Part shown: positions 28,339 through 40,238 of the stretch, in pieces | Layout: each line of letters begins with the position of its first letter | Position numbering within the stretch: position 1 is the first letter of the stretch | DNA from: Petrosia ficiformis | Taxonomy: Eukaryota > Porifera > Demospongiae > Haplosclerida > Petrosiidae | Reading direction: 5' to 3' | Assembly: GCA_947044365.1 (NCBI GenBank) | Contig: OX345641.1 | Location: forward strand, 6,656,347-6,720,346 | DNA length: 64,000 nucleotides | Position numbers and translations under genes: made by a program | The notes under the pieces: generated by a model | What the model was told of the DNA's origin: nothing | The model's input: the letters and a program-made list of their open reading frames with translations, nothing else | Database searches by the model: none

Positions 28339-28677
28339 AATAATCGATTGTTGCACATGCTGGGCCTGAACCTGTGCCTCCTGTTGCATTCTGTCAAAAT
28401 TTCCTCCATACCTGCCGATACATGTCTAGTTCTTCTTCCTAATTATAATCCGAGATCATCTTTACTATACTGAACTCTCCCTAATGGTCTAAGTCGGTCT
28501 TATGTTCCAGGGTCTTCCAGCTTGAACTATTCCGATCTCGGATATTGTTACTTCATCACGTTTTGCTGATTGGCCACTGATATTTCGCAAGCTGGGTTGA
28601 CTTTGAACAAGATTAAAACATTTTTTTTTGTTAAAAGAACAAAATAAGATACTGTTATGATAAAAACTAGACAATAT

Positions 28678-30019
28678 TCAATTCAATTTTAGTGATGTAA
28701 ATATGGACAGCCTTTCTTTGGAAGCTCCACCTTTCTTGTGCATAGGAAAGTGCGCATCCTTGATACTTGCTTTTTTACCATCTACTACAACTTGAAAGAA
28801 CATCTTGAAATTGGTTATCTGCACCTGGAATACGGCCAGTTTTATGGAATCCCTCGGGTTGTGAGGGTTGTAATTTAACTGCTTTCTAGTATACTTCCTG
28901 AGCATATGTTGTTGGTATCTTTTGTGCATGTTGAATCAAAAGCTTATAAATTTTCTCTGATAATGGAATAAGTTGGAGCAAATTTCTTTTCCTTTCTGCA
29001 CTTTCATCTCTATCGTCTAGTACTTCTAAAAATTCAGCAGATTGAGGAGAAGCAGAGTCCAAACCTAGTCTAGTTATTTCTCTTTTACGAATTTTATGTC
29101 TTAGACCACTGATTTTTCTCAATGATGATACAACATCCAGTGCTGGATATTTCTCTTTAATGCTATCCTTTATTTGTCTGTTTGAATCATCTGCCATCAG
29201 TCTGTGTATTTCTACTAATAAAGTATTGCATTCATCCTGAGTTTTTTCCTTTCTATTTTGTTTTTTGAAAACATCATTACTTAGTTTTTGAAAGGTTTCC
29301 TCCAATGATTTACTAAGACGAATAACATCATCCATTACTTTCTTCCAAGATTCCCAGGTTTCATCTGTTGGTCTTGCAGCTTCAGCTACATGAGTGAGAG
29401 TCATTAGCATTTTTGCGGCATCAGCAACGTTTTTGATCCTCTTTTTTTTGATCCTTTTCTCCTCATTTGTTTTCTCCTTAAGATGTTCAAAGGATTTAGA
29501 TAATTTCCTATTCCAATTAGGTTGATTATCCAGTGGTTCGTTCAAACTAACAAGCATTAATCTAGCAAGTGTTTTCTGATCAACATCTTAAATTTTTTCA
29601 AATAGGTCATCATAGCTATCTAGTTTCTTTCCATTTCCTGGTTCTATTAAAAGTTGGCTGTTGTTGGCATGAAAAAGACGAAAGCTTAACTTTTCTCGTC
29701 CAATGTTTATTGTAAATTTGGCTTTTTTGTTAATGTGACTCAGAAGCAACCAATTCTGCAGCATATAGTAGATTTCCTTTAGTCGCATATGCAGCACAAT
29801 GTCACCAGTAAACTCATAATGGTAAATAGTTTGCTTTATCTTGGTTCTGGTGATTTCTTTCTTTGACCTCAGATCTTTCCACTTAGAATGATAAACTTCT
29901 TGTTTTTTATGAGCTTCCATAACACTTTCAAACGTGTTTTTTTTTAGCCATTCTGACTGATTACAAATGTAACAACTGCATGTTAAAAAATTAAAACAAA
30001 TGGAGCAATTGATATTCAC
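28678..30019 (-). pseudogene. Unidentified coding locus interrupted by one stop and one frameshift
   Basis: Three blocks of clearly coding-like sequence lie in order on the minus strand. Block 1 (about 29985-29588; possible acceptor TGCAG before it) has a CYIC start and segments such as EFTGDIVLHMRLKEIYYMLQ, and ends at TAA 29590-29588. Block 2 continues in the same frame from 29587 to 28886: Lys-rich, helical and coiled-coil-like (KTNEEKRIKKKRIKNVADAA, DETWESWKKVMDDVIRL). Block 3 (28929-28678) is in another frame (AVFQVQITNFKMFFQVVVD). I recognise no family. A single stop within one frame plus one shift suggests a recently broken gene or transposon protein, or sequence error. The next element, a Gag-like relic, favours a transposon origin. 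Confidence 0.5.
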
Positions 30020-31800
30020 AGAATATGTATTTCAACCTGCTTAGTGGGTGTGAAGAGTCATAACACGGTGAAAAAGTGTTTGCTCAATACTCTATTCTCA
30101 CAGGTGTTATAATGTTATACTTGATTTAAACAATGCCTGGGGATTTGTACTTCACAGATAGTAGTGTCAACAGGTGTGATAAGCGATGTTATCTGAGTCA
30201 AGTGGCACTTGGTGTGGGTGTGATGGGCATATAACTCACAAGGTATGTAAAAAGTAACTATGGAGATATGTCATCATAGTTTACAGAAAGACTACTGGAC
30301 TAACGGCATAACTGAAAAATACAAGTAATCCTCACTACACTTTGGCATATCATCTACATGTTTAACTGAAGTCAGTTGTGTGTTTGTGCAAAACATTATG
30401 TAGTGTATAAAATATGCACAATGTAATTGCTATAAATACAATTCACAATAAAACTTCACAAAACAACATTACAATAGTTTGAATATTTTCTAAACACATC
30501 AGAAACGTAATAAGTATGAGTAATGCATTTCACATTGCTGTAATACCTAAGCTTTCTTATCATATCAGTTTAGCCAGTCACCCTTAAAATATTTTAACAC
30601 ATGTACAACAGTACAACCCAGCTGGAGCTAGATCAACTTCCAACATATGGTATCATTATCCAAAGTGTAATTACTTAATCAAAGAAAGTCATTTAACACA
30701 ACTAACTCGGTCCTTGGTACTAATTGTATTATTTCTATTACAGTGAGTTATATTTCAACCATTCAGTTGCTAACATTTATAATACACGTGCATACTATAT
30801 GTAATATCATTTACACAATTATTGCTGAAATCAGCTGTTGAAGAGTAAGTCAGCTAGCTGAGCTAGGCTATTTGTAAACTTTGTATTCTTAACTATTGGA
30901 GAAGTAATGATATGATGTCTGACAACTTTTAAAATATGGACTACATTTTATCTCATAGTTAATACTTTATAGATAACCAACAGAGCAAGCACAAGCAAGC
31001 TTCATCTACAGTACTTCAAGGTTCACATCAGAAGTTGACATGACATGCAGTTCATGTAACCTAGTTGTTGATCATGCAGTTAATGGTTAATTGAACCATT
31101 CTGTTTTAACAAAACTTACATGCATAAGCAGTACTAAATGAACTCTGAGCCAATAAAGATCTCGATTACATAGTACATTCGCTTTCCTAGTGCATTATGT
31201 AATCTCGTCCTTCATTGTCGATATCCTCATGCCACATTAAAACATATATATATATTTTGCACTGCTGAGGGTGCTATAACTAATATTATACAACCCAAAA
31301 TTTACAATAATTATTGTAAAACAGAAGTTAGTGACGTACAAAAGAAATAGAACCATGAGCTGTTGATCATTAAAAATTGTTATAAACGAAAGCCTATTGT
31401 TATTTTTATTATAATTTGAAACCTGGCCCGTAGCTCGTTCAAACCACAAACATTCTTTAAGTTTTCCAAACGTTTTGCAAAAAAGGAGATAGACAAACAA
31501 AAAAATACTATAGCCTTCCACCTATGTTTCACAGTGAGGGTAACTCATCCATAAAAAGAAACTGAAATTATTATTATTATACTAATTGTTTTACCAGTAA
31601 ATATTTGGACAGAGTATAGCATTATTAAAGTGGCATGCTTTTTCCAATAAATATAACTTATGTATATATCAATAACGTATAATTATAGGATACCTACTTA
31701 TCTTGTAATTTTAGACAACATAATTATCAGTGCTAGTACATAAAAAGAATTGAGTGGTAATAATTATAAATAGACAACTACTTTCATTATGCAGTGTTAT
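30020..31800. other. Non-coding stretch without recognised features
   Basis: This is AT-rich sequence with few simple repeats. The minus-strand frame at 31237-31521 lacks splice signals, conserved motifs and an orderly composition, so I do not treat it as a gene. A short hairpin-like element lies at 31155-31212. Confidence 0.5.
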
Positions 31801-31803
31801 TAA

Positions 31804-33240
31804 TTAAAATCGAAGCTGATGAAGCTTAAGGAGTGCATTTAGATGATTATAATTATATATAGAGCAATAATTATTTAGAATTTTACATAATTATAGTTAT
31901 ATATCCTGATTGGTCTGGAAATGAGTCTTCTATATCACAGCAGGATATATTCTTGAATACTGTACCACTGTAATGAGCTAGGATTACCAAAAAAGTAACA
32001 GCTACCTGTATTCCAATAACTAAATCTCACATTCCTAGTATGACTATATGAGTTTAACACAACAACTGAGCATTTACACTAAGTGGGAGTTTTACATGTT
32101 TATTTTGTGTATAGCTATATTAGTGCTCTTGACATACACTGTTATAACGTCTGTACAGATTTGCATCTACAATGTGAGTTTATATAGCTATAATAATAAT
32201 AATTGTCAGTAGAATTATACAATAATTACACGTATCAACTTTAAAGGTTTTTTGTTGGAGAGCAAGCATTATGTATAGTGGTAAGGTAAAATACCTTAAT
32301 ACATATAACTCATGTAAAATATGTAAAATGACATTTGTCAGAGTTAACTGAGCTATTTAATTTATATGTGATCAGTGATTTGTGACAAACTTCCACTTGT
32401 AATTAACGTGCAATGTTAATCGATGAATTAACAATTGTAGTATTGGAAGTAATTGATGACATATAGTGATTTGATCTGTTGATTCTCAAGCGTGCAAAGG
32501 GATGCATATATTGTATAAATATAATCACTAACAGTGATAGGTGCTTGGTTGATTTTAAGTGATCACAGTATATTTACCAGCCTGCTGGCCTATATTCATA
32601 CTTTGATGTCCCATATATAGAAAACCATACATGCACATTCCATTATTGATGGTGGAAATGAAGCTCTGTTTAATTATAAATACACTTCTAGGTTCTAGGT
32701 GCAATCTGTATAGTTTGATTTGGTCAAACAGTAATAGTGAGAAATACGTTTCCCTTTTAGTGAATAGATGTCAGTTCTCAATATTCATAAACCCATTTTG
32801 TAAAAATGTACACTGTATCTTAATCATTATCACAAGTTATGACTACTCTTACTACTCTTACAAGAACAAACTTATGTGCGAGACCTGATGTTGAGGAGAA
32901 ATTTGATCCTAATTTAATGTCATATTGTTTTCACTGTAATGCTATCTTTAGGACAACTACTATAAAATATTTACATGTATTTGATTAAATATTTTTCTTG
33001 GAAACATCAATAGGGTTGAATGTTCAGTGGACAATTATATATATAATTATGAAAAATAATTATAACAATAATTGATAATGATGAAAAGGAAATGCACTCT
33101 GGAACATACGCATACAGAAACATCATTTTTTTAAGCTATAATCTTGCAGGCCAGACATAGAATGGAAGATAGAAACCTTATTATAGCTTGTGTAACATCC
33201 AGCCTACAAGACCATAATTATAAGTTATAATTATTATTAT
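31804..33240 (+). repeat. Segmental tandem duplication, copy A (~1.4 kb)
   Basis: This block is repeated in the same order and orientation at 33620-34850 and 35712-35880 with scattered substitutions and small indels. Landmarks include TTGGTCTGGAAATGAGTC, GGGATGCATATTTTGTA-like text, ATGGTGGAAATGAAGCTC and ATGTCAGTTCTCAATATTC. No ORF is conserved between the copies, so it is probably non-coding DNA duplicated once. Confidence 0.9.
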
Positions 33241-33619
33241 ACTTATCAGAGAGTATAGTAGTACTTTCTATATAGGTATAGTACATTAGCAAAAAAATCA
33301 AACATAAGTATAGCTAGAGTATTATATATAGGGGAATGTATGGTTGTTATATGGAAGTGGTTATTTTAATGTTTTTGCTAAGGTACCATCCAAATCTTAA
33401 GCTTGTTGATGTGCTTTTTCAGTTATGATATTCCTACATGTTCTTTCATTTTTTGAAATGTTTTTTATCATTTTTTTTTTGAATGACACTTCACTAGAAA
33501 ATGCAGTGATTTGTTAACTTTCTCCTATACCTATCTCTCCCAAATTAAAATTTTGAGGGAATTAAAATTAATGATGAATTAATGGTATACTTTTCATCAT
33601 AATTATTTTTACAGTATTA

Positions 33620-35880
33620 AAATCGAAACTGATGAAGGAGTGTATATAAAATATGATTATAATTATAATTACTCAGAATTTTACATAATTATAGTTATAT
33701 ACCTTGATTGGTCTGGAAATGAGTCTTCTATTTCACAGCAGAATATATTCTTGAATACTGTACCACTGTAACAAGATCTAGCTAGGATTACCAAAAAAAG
33801 TAGCAGTCAGCTAGCTGTATTCCTATAACTAAATCTCACATTCCTAGTATGACTCTGTGAGTTTAACACAACAACCGTGCATTTACACTAAGTGGGAGTT
33901 TTACATGTTTATTTTGTGTATAGCTATATATGTAGTGCTCGTGACATCATCCTTGTAGATTTGTGGCTAAAATTCTTAATATAATGTGAGTTTATATAGC
34001 TATAATAATAATAATAATTGTCAATAGGACCATACAATAATTACACATATCAACTTAAAAGGTGTTTTGTTGGAGAGCACGAGGAATGTAGTAGAAGGGT
34101 AATATACCTTAACACATACAACTCATGTGAAATGACATTTGTCAGACTTAACTGAGCATTAATTTATATGTGATCAGTGATTTGTGACAAACTTCCACTT
34201 GTAATTCACGTGTAATGTTAATTGATCAAATAACAATTGTAGTATAGGAAGTAATTGATGACATACAGTGCATTTGATCTGTTGATTCCAAACATTCTCA
34301 AGCATACAAAGGGATGCATATTTTGTATAAATATAATCACTGATGGTGATAGGTCTTGGTTGATTTTAAGTGATCACAGTATATTTACCAGCCTGCTAGC
34401 CTATATTCATACTTTGGTGTCCCATATATAGTAACCATACATGTACATTCTATTATTGATGGTGGAAATGAAGCTCTGTTTAATTATAAATACACTTCTA
34501 TAGGTTCTAGGTGCATTCTAATTTGATCAAACAGTAATAGTGAGAAATACATTTCCCTTTTAGTTAATAGATGTCAGTTCTCAATATTCATAAACCCATT
34601 TTGTACAAATGTACAATGCATCTTAATTATTATCACAAGTTATGACTATTCTTACTACACTTACAAGAACAAACTTTTGTGCAAGACCTGATCCTGAGGA
34701 GAGATTTGGTCCTAATTTAATGTCATATTGTTTTCACTGTAATGCTATCTTTAGGACAACTACTATAAAATATTTACATGTATTTCATTAATAATTTTCT
34801 CGAAAACATCAATAGGGTTGAATGTTCAATGGACAATTATAACTAGCTATATATCATAATAATTATTATTCTACCATGCCTATAGTAAACTGACCAATCA
34901 GATTGCAGTAAATGAGGTTGCTAAATTACACTGAAACCTACTGAGAGGTTGATAAGTGTTCCCGGGAGGTTTGATAAGTGTTCCCGGGAGGTTCGATAAG
35001 TGATTTATCAAACTTCCCGGGATATGGGTTTTGATAGGAAATTCAACTTATATAGTTGTCAATTTCTTTATATATAATACTTCATAAAATATTAATAATA
35101 ATTATAATAATTGACATAAAACAACAATCATGATGACTATATACAACCCTAGCTATAATTATTAGCTGTAATTCATAGTGATGCATGTTCTTTTTGAAAA
35201 TCTGACACCAGTTTGTATGCTTGTGATTGAGGTCTTCTATTGCTTCCTCTCGTATGAGATTCCAAAAGAGTTGGGTGGGGCTGTTCTTGCAGTGCTATAG
35301 CGCTAGCTTCTTGATATCGATCGCAATCGATCGATATCACGATGAATTCGTAAGACCACACCATATACTGGAGTTCGAGGAGGAGCCGGAAGTCTGCCAC
35401 ATGTAGAACTCTTTTTGTCATTTACGAGTGAACTGTTGATCAGTTACTTGTCTAAAGAGTCACAGAAACCCACACTATATCCATAGGTTAGTGAAATTAT
35501 GTATACTGTTGCCACACGCAAAGATTTGCTTAGTTACTGTATTTCGCAAAGATTTGCTTAGTTACTGTATTTTGCGCGCGTTTCATGGTAGAAGACGGTT
35601 ATACACCTCGGTACTGTTTCTACTGATTTATCAAACCTCGTGCCTTCGGCCCTCGGTTTGATAAATCCAGTAGAAACCTTTACCTCGGTGTATAACCTAT
35701 ACTTATTTTTATTGATAACGATGAAAAGGAAATACGCATGCAGTAATATCATTATATATAAGCTATAATCTCACAGGTCAGACATAGAATCAAAGATAAA
35801 AACCTTATTATAGCTTGTGTAACATCAAGCATAATTATAAGTTATAATTAATATTATATTGTAAGCATAATAATTATATT
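33620..35880 (+). repeat. Segmental tandem duplication, copy B, split by an insertion
   Basis: It matches copy A up to about 34850. It resumes at 35712 with GATGAAAAGGAAAT, where copy A is uninterrupted (33085). The 860-bp block between is an insertion. A 375-bp spacer (33245-33619) between the copies contains a single-arm relative of the long-hairpin element. Confidence 0.9.
34850..35711. mobile_element. 860-bp insertion inside duplication copy B
   Basis: The insertion is defined by comparison with copy A. It contains repeated TTCCCGGGAGGTT motifs, a dyad TTTATCAAAC...GTTTGATAAA near 35625-35670, and a segment (35370-35640) that recurs at 43105-43330 (GGAAGTCTGCCACAT, AGATTTGCTTAGTTA, TTCATGGTAGAAGAC). 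A related dyad lies at 41453-41545. I infer a transposon of unknown class. Confidence 0.6.
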
Positions 35881-36136
35881 ATACTTATAGTATATGATTA
35901 TAATTGTACAATATAATTACATAGTACATACTAAGTTTATATAATTATTATTTCATTTCTTAATATTCAATGATGTTATGTTATATTTATAGTTCTCATC
36001 CTGTCATATGATTCCAGGAAGTGATGACTTGTCCTTTACACTATATATAAATGTATTCATTACTATGTAATTACTGCAGTATGAATAAATTTAAATGTCA
36101 GCAAATTTGATGGTTCATTTGCTTAATACTAAAAAC

Positions 36137-36426
36137 ATGGGGGTTCTAGTGGCCTGCTGGTTAAAGTGCTAGCCTGCAATCGAAAGGTTGCAGGTTCTAG
36201 CCCCACTATGGTCAGGCTTTTTCTCTCGCCTATGAGTTTACTCAGCTCTACCCTCAAAAAATGAGAAGGTGTTTATCACCGCATCCTTCGGAGGGGATGT
36301 AAAGTCGTCGGTCCCGGGGAGCTGGTTAATATTAGCACTTGTGCTATTCTAGTTTCCTCATTAAGCCACATTTGGTCGAAACACTTGTAAAAAAAATAAA
36401 AATAATAAAAATATAAATTTTAAAAA
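36137..36426 (+). mobile_element. tRNA-derived SINE with A-rich tail
   Basis: A tRNA-like head has box A (TGGCCTGCTGGTTAAAG) and box B (GGTTCTAGCCC) with a 7-bp anticodon-type hairpin CCTGCAA/TTGCAGG. An unrelated body follows (CGCATCCTTCGGAGGGG, GTCGTCGGTCCCGGGG), then an A-rich tail at 36390-36426. The acceptor stem does not close, so it is not a tRNA gene. Confidence 0.8.
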
Positions 36427-37080
36427 ATACATACACAAAATCAACATCGTCAAAGTTATCACTTTCCTGTTAGAAGGATTATTATGTTGCTAATTATATT
36501 TGAAACTATACAGATGTACTATAATTATATCCATTATGAATATTGCATTTAGTGTATAAATGTACTCTACATCAGATACGTTGTAGCTTGTGGCTGCCTC
36601 CAGATACCATAACAGAATGTCAGCATTAGTATATGCAATCATAGTGCCAAAACAATGTTTAGCGATGCAGGATGGAAAACATTCAACTAACTAATTCACT
36701 TTGCATTACTTTGTGTGTCGGTAGTCGTGCATGCAAGATTCTTTGCTCATTTGTGTATACAGTGAACTTTGCAAGTTTTGCCTCACAAAATAAACTTAAT
36801 CATTCATTCTTTCACAAACTAAAGAGTGTGTACAAAATGATGTTGTTGAAAATATCACTCCTATTGAATGATTTACTATTACTAAGTTTAGCCAATTGAA
36901 AGTTTCCATAATAACCTGCCCAAGGGGTGGTATTTAGTACATACATATGAGCACCCCACTTTTAACAGTGTAATGTACTAATCTAATTAGTCCATGATCA
37001 AGCTTGTGCTTAAGCACACCGCTCTTTCTTCACTATGATGTATGCATAATTATAATCATCATTGCATTGCATAATCATTA

Positions 37081-37475
37081 TTAACCCGAGCGCGTAGGCG
37101 GAGGGTTATAGTAGTTGGTTTGTGTGTGGTATGTCTGTCTGTGTGATACCACGTAATCTTTGCAAATACCTGATACTAATTTTTTGACACATGGTTGAAG
37201 ACGCTATATATCCATAATGCCGACATTTAAAGGATTTGTTCTGAACTCATCTTGTTGCAGAGCTATTACTACTCGTGTTAGTGTTGGTAGAACCAACAAA
37301 ATTTCTTCCACAATTGTACTCATCACACTCACCATCTACATTGCTGCAGCTGCTAGTACTACTACTACTAACACTGGTGGCACCACCATCACTATATATT
37401 TATTCTTTGACCAGTATTAAATGTTGAATTGCCATATAGGGTTCTGCACTTTAGTGCATTCATTGTAGCTGCAAT
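37081..37475 (+). mobile_element. Dispersed repeat directly upstream of the SLC45 gene, copy 2
   Basis: 37081-37262 matches 22245-22463. The block GGGTTCTGCACTTTAGTGC at 37440-37458 matches one at 22774. The middle differs. The element ends about 40 bp before the SLC45 ATG, so the 5' UTR or promoter of that gene is probably built on it. Confidence 0.65.
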
Positions 37476-37513
37476 GTGTGCAACTTCATCATAAAAGGGT
37501 GGAGCTTGCACAA

Positions 37514-39553
37514 ATGTCATCATCACTCCAAGACGCAGTGAGTTCTCCTAAGCCAAGTCTTAAAGTAGAGAAACGAAGTGAACAAACAATATCTCTATGG
37601 AGAATATTCTTACTCTGCGCTGCTGGAGGTGCCATAGATGCTGGATATGTTGTTGAAGGTGCTTATGCCGTACCTCTGATATTGGAGAGTGGTCTGAGTT
37701 TGAGATTCGCCTCCATCCCTTTGGCTCTTAGTCCGATTCTTGGACTATTATCTCAATCGTTTCTTGGAGCAAAAAGTGATCAATGCAGATGTAAATGGGG
37801 GAGACGTAGACCGTTCATTGTTCTATTCTCGTTGACTGCTGCTGTTGGATTTGGTGTAGCACCAAACATTTTCTATTTACAACAATTACATATCTCTTAC
37901 ACTACTATACTGATAATAGTTGGAGTTACGGGTAGTATTATAGTTGGTGACTTTGGTATTGGGGGTTTATTATTACCCTCTAGAGCGTATCTCATGGATA
38001 TCCTTCCTCCATCACAAATTAGTCTAGGAAACTTTGTATATTCTGCTTGGATTGGGCTTGGTTCATTTCTTGCAGCTTCTTTAGGTGGTATCAAGTGGTC
38101 GTGGATTACAGGGGGGAAAGAATTAACAGTGCAAAGCCAAGGACAAATTGTGTTTGGTCTAACATCTTTCCTTATTATTGTATGTATGATACTAACGATA
38201 TGTAGTGTTAAAGAAAGGCCATACATTAAACCAGAAGAACAACAACCACTACTAATTAATGAAAGGAGGGACCATGAAGTGCCAAACAACAGTTGTTGTG
38301 ACTGTCAATCCATGAAGAGTTGTTCTAACATGTTTATTGAGTCCTTTCAAGATATATTTACATTCATTTACAATATGTCCCATCACATGTGGATGTTATG
38401 GCTAATGCTGTTTTTCGGAGATTATGTACTTGCGAACTTCAATAACTTTTTTACAGAATTCGTTGGAACAATTGTATATGGTGGGAATCCAAACTCACCG
38501 GTGGATTCAGAAAGTTACCATCTCTATACCGAAGGACTTCGTATGGGCTCTTGGGGTCTGGCTATAGCTTCATTCTGTAATGCAGTCTTTAGTTTATTTG
38601 TTATGTTGGCTACAAACATGAATATTATTGACCTGAAGATTCTATTCCTTAGTGTGAATGCTCTATTCACAATCTCATCGTGTCTTCTTATGTACTTTCA
38701 TCAGGTGTCAGTTGCACTAGCATTGGCAACTACTTTTGGACCAATGTTTAGTGTAACTCTGACAGCACCATATGTTCTAGTATCTATTTACAAAGTGAGT
38801 ATTATAATTATATTATGTACATTCATAGTAATGTCAAGCTGACATTGTAGTACAGGAACATATGCATTTCTTATGACTTACTGAATCTTATCTTTGATTG
38901 TACACACTAGTTATGAGACACAAGGTTGATTGCATAAATGTTATGGAAAGCATTATTATGATATGCAGGTGCATGAGAGAATTAGAAAAGTGAATATCAG
39001 GAATCCAACTAAGGATTAAACCCAGGACCTTCTGTTATTATAACAGAAGGTCCTGGGTTCCAATCCTCTGTCATCAAGAAGTCTGTTGGCCCATCTGAGC
39101 CAACAGACTTCTTGATGACAGAGGATTGGAAGGGAATGTAGGATTGTACTATTATAATCACAATGCTAGCTTCAAACCTTGCTGTTTCAGATACCTAACT
39201 GTTTTCAGTTTTCTGCTGTTTCTAATTCTCTCATGGCTGCAAATCATCAAGATAATTACGATCAATTTCCATTCATTTTCACAATCTCATATGCTACATT
39301 TCTCACACAGGAAAAACAAATGTTATTTCGCAAACCATGCTCCCTCCAAGATGCAGTAGTGGAGGGAAAGGCATGTTCTGTACTGAGTACTGCAATATTT
39401 GGTGCTCAAATCACAGCAGCTATGACAGTTGGTTCAATATCTTCACTAGCTGGTAGTAATATATATATAATGTTTCTATGTTGTGTTCCATCAGCACTTG
39501 CTTTTTTTATGGGTGTGTTCACTAATATGCCTGTAATAGCTAAGCGAAAATGA
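37514..39553 (+). CDS. SLC45-family sugar/proton symporter (MFS), two exons
   Basis: SLC45 proteins are 12-TM major facilitator transporters moving sucrose or other sugars with protons across plasma or organelle membranes. Exons: 37514-38794 and 39191-39553, phase 0 junction (AAA|GTGAGT; TTTCAG|ATA), 547 aa, within the family range. TM1 carries the GAIDAGYVVEGAYAVP stretch. The loop after TM2 has SDQCRCKWGRRRPFI (residues 88-102), the SLC45/sucrose-transporter signature. A Cys-rich cytosolic loop (about 250-285) separates the two halves. C-terminal TM11-12 (FGAQITAAMTVGSI) are in exon 2. The open frame extends upstream only through a GTG, so ATG 37514 is the start. The single 396-bp intron contains two perfect hairpins. 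An insert with less typical sequence (about 428-480) precedes TM11. SLC45A subtype cannot be decided. Confidence 0.88.
39019..39131. repeat. Two consecutive perfect hairpins in the SLC45 intron
   Basis: 39019-39059 is a perfect 20-bp palindrome with one central base (CCCAGGACCTTCTGTTAT and its complement). Sharing two bases with it, 39058-39131 forms a perfect 33-bp stem with an 8-nt loop (CCATCTGA), for example GTCATCAAGAAGTCTG against CAGACTTCTTGATGAC. Read on the minus strand, pieces resemble a tRNA D-arm (TTGGCTCAGATGGGCC) and T-arm (CCTGGGTTTAATCC). A rearranged tRNA-derived SINE is therefore a likely origin. Confidence 0.95.
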
Positions 39554-40238
39554 ATTAATTTATTGTAATATATATATATATATATATATATCAGTGGTAG
39601 CATGAATATCACTGTTTTTAAAATTATAATTGATCAATGAACATGTGATCACTGATTAGGATTTTCACAGGTGATAATGACATTCATTGTTTATAACAAT
39701 CAATTAATCTTGTATTCGTTTAATGGATATATACTCTTATTCAATAACTTTATGCTGCAATATTGTCAAATTTTCATGTTTTATTTTTAAAAATGAAGTT
39801 ATTATTAGTCACAATAACATGCATGATAATCATCTTTAAAATAGTGAAAAACAAGATATATGATTAATTATCCAATTTTAAGCTATTTTAGTGTAAGATA
39901 GAGTTCGACTTTAGTTTATATATTATGATAGGAGCTATACTTTATAAATAAGGTGATATTCAACTGTACTTCTAACTATATAGTACTACTTGGCACTGTA
40001 ATGTGTGAATCCCTATATGTGATACATTCATAGTATAGTGTAGTACATTCATAGTAAAGTGTTCTTCACTCACAAAGTACACTATAGCCAATGGAAGTAC
40101 AGTGAACTTAATGTCAGATACTGTACATGCCTTGCCCACTAATTGTCGGAATAACAACTTCCTTAACTATAGATACAATACATATGTTATATAAATATAT
40201 TAATATATGGCAATCAAAGGAATTAAATAAAACAAGTA
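39554..40238. other. Intergenic region between convergent SLC45 and AAR2 genes
   Basis: 685 bp with an (AT)n run at 39570-39592 and a copy of the AGTACT-rich small element at 39949-40128. No canonical AATAAA is obvious close behind either stop codon. No gene is seen. Confidence 0.6.

Noticed and set aside
31237..31521. 94-codon minus-strand frame with hydrophobic stretches
   Set aside because: Composition follows local AT richness, with no splice sites or motif. I looked for it as an exon of the neighbouring unknown gene and found no support.
37217..37420. 67-codon frame before SLC45
   Set aside because: It begins in a mobile repeat also present at 22430 and ends in a Thr-rich low-complexity stretch. 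It is not in frame with the transporter.
37478..37513. Twelve-codon N-terminal extension of the SLC45 protein
   Set aside because: The extended frame starts at GTG. The first ATG is at 37514 and the preceding text is repeat-derived.
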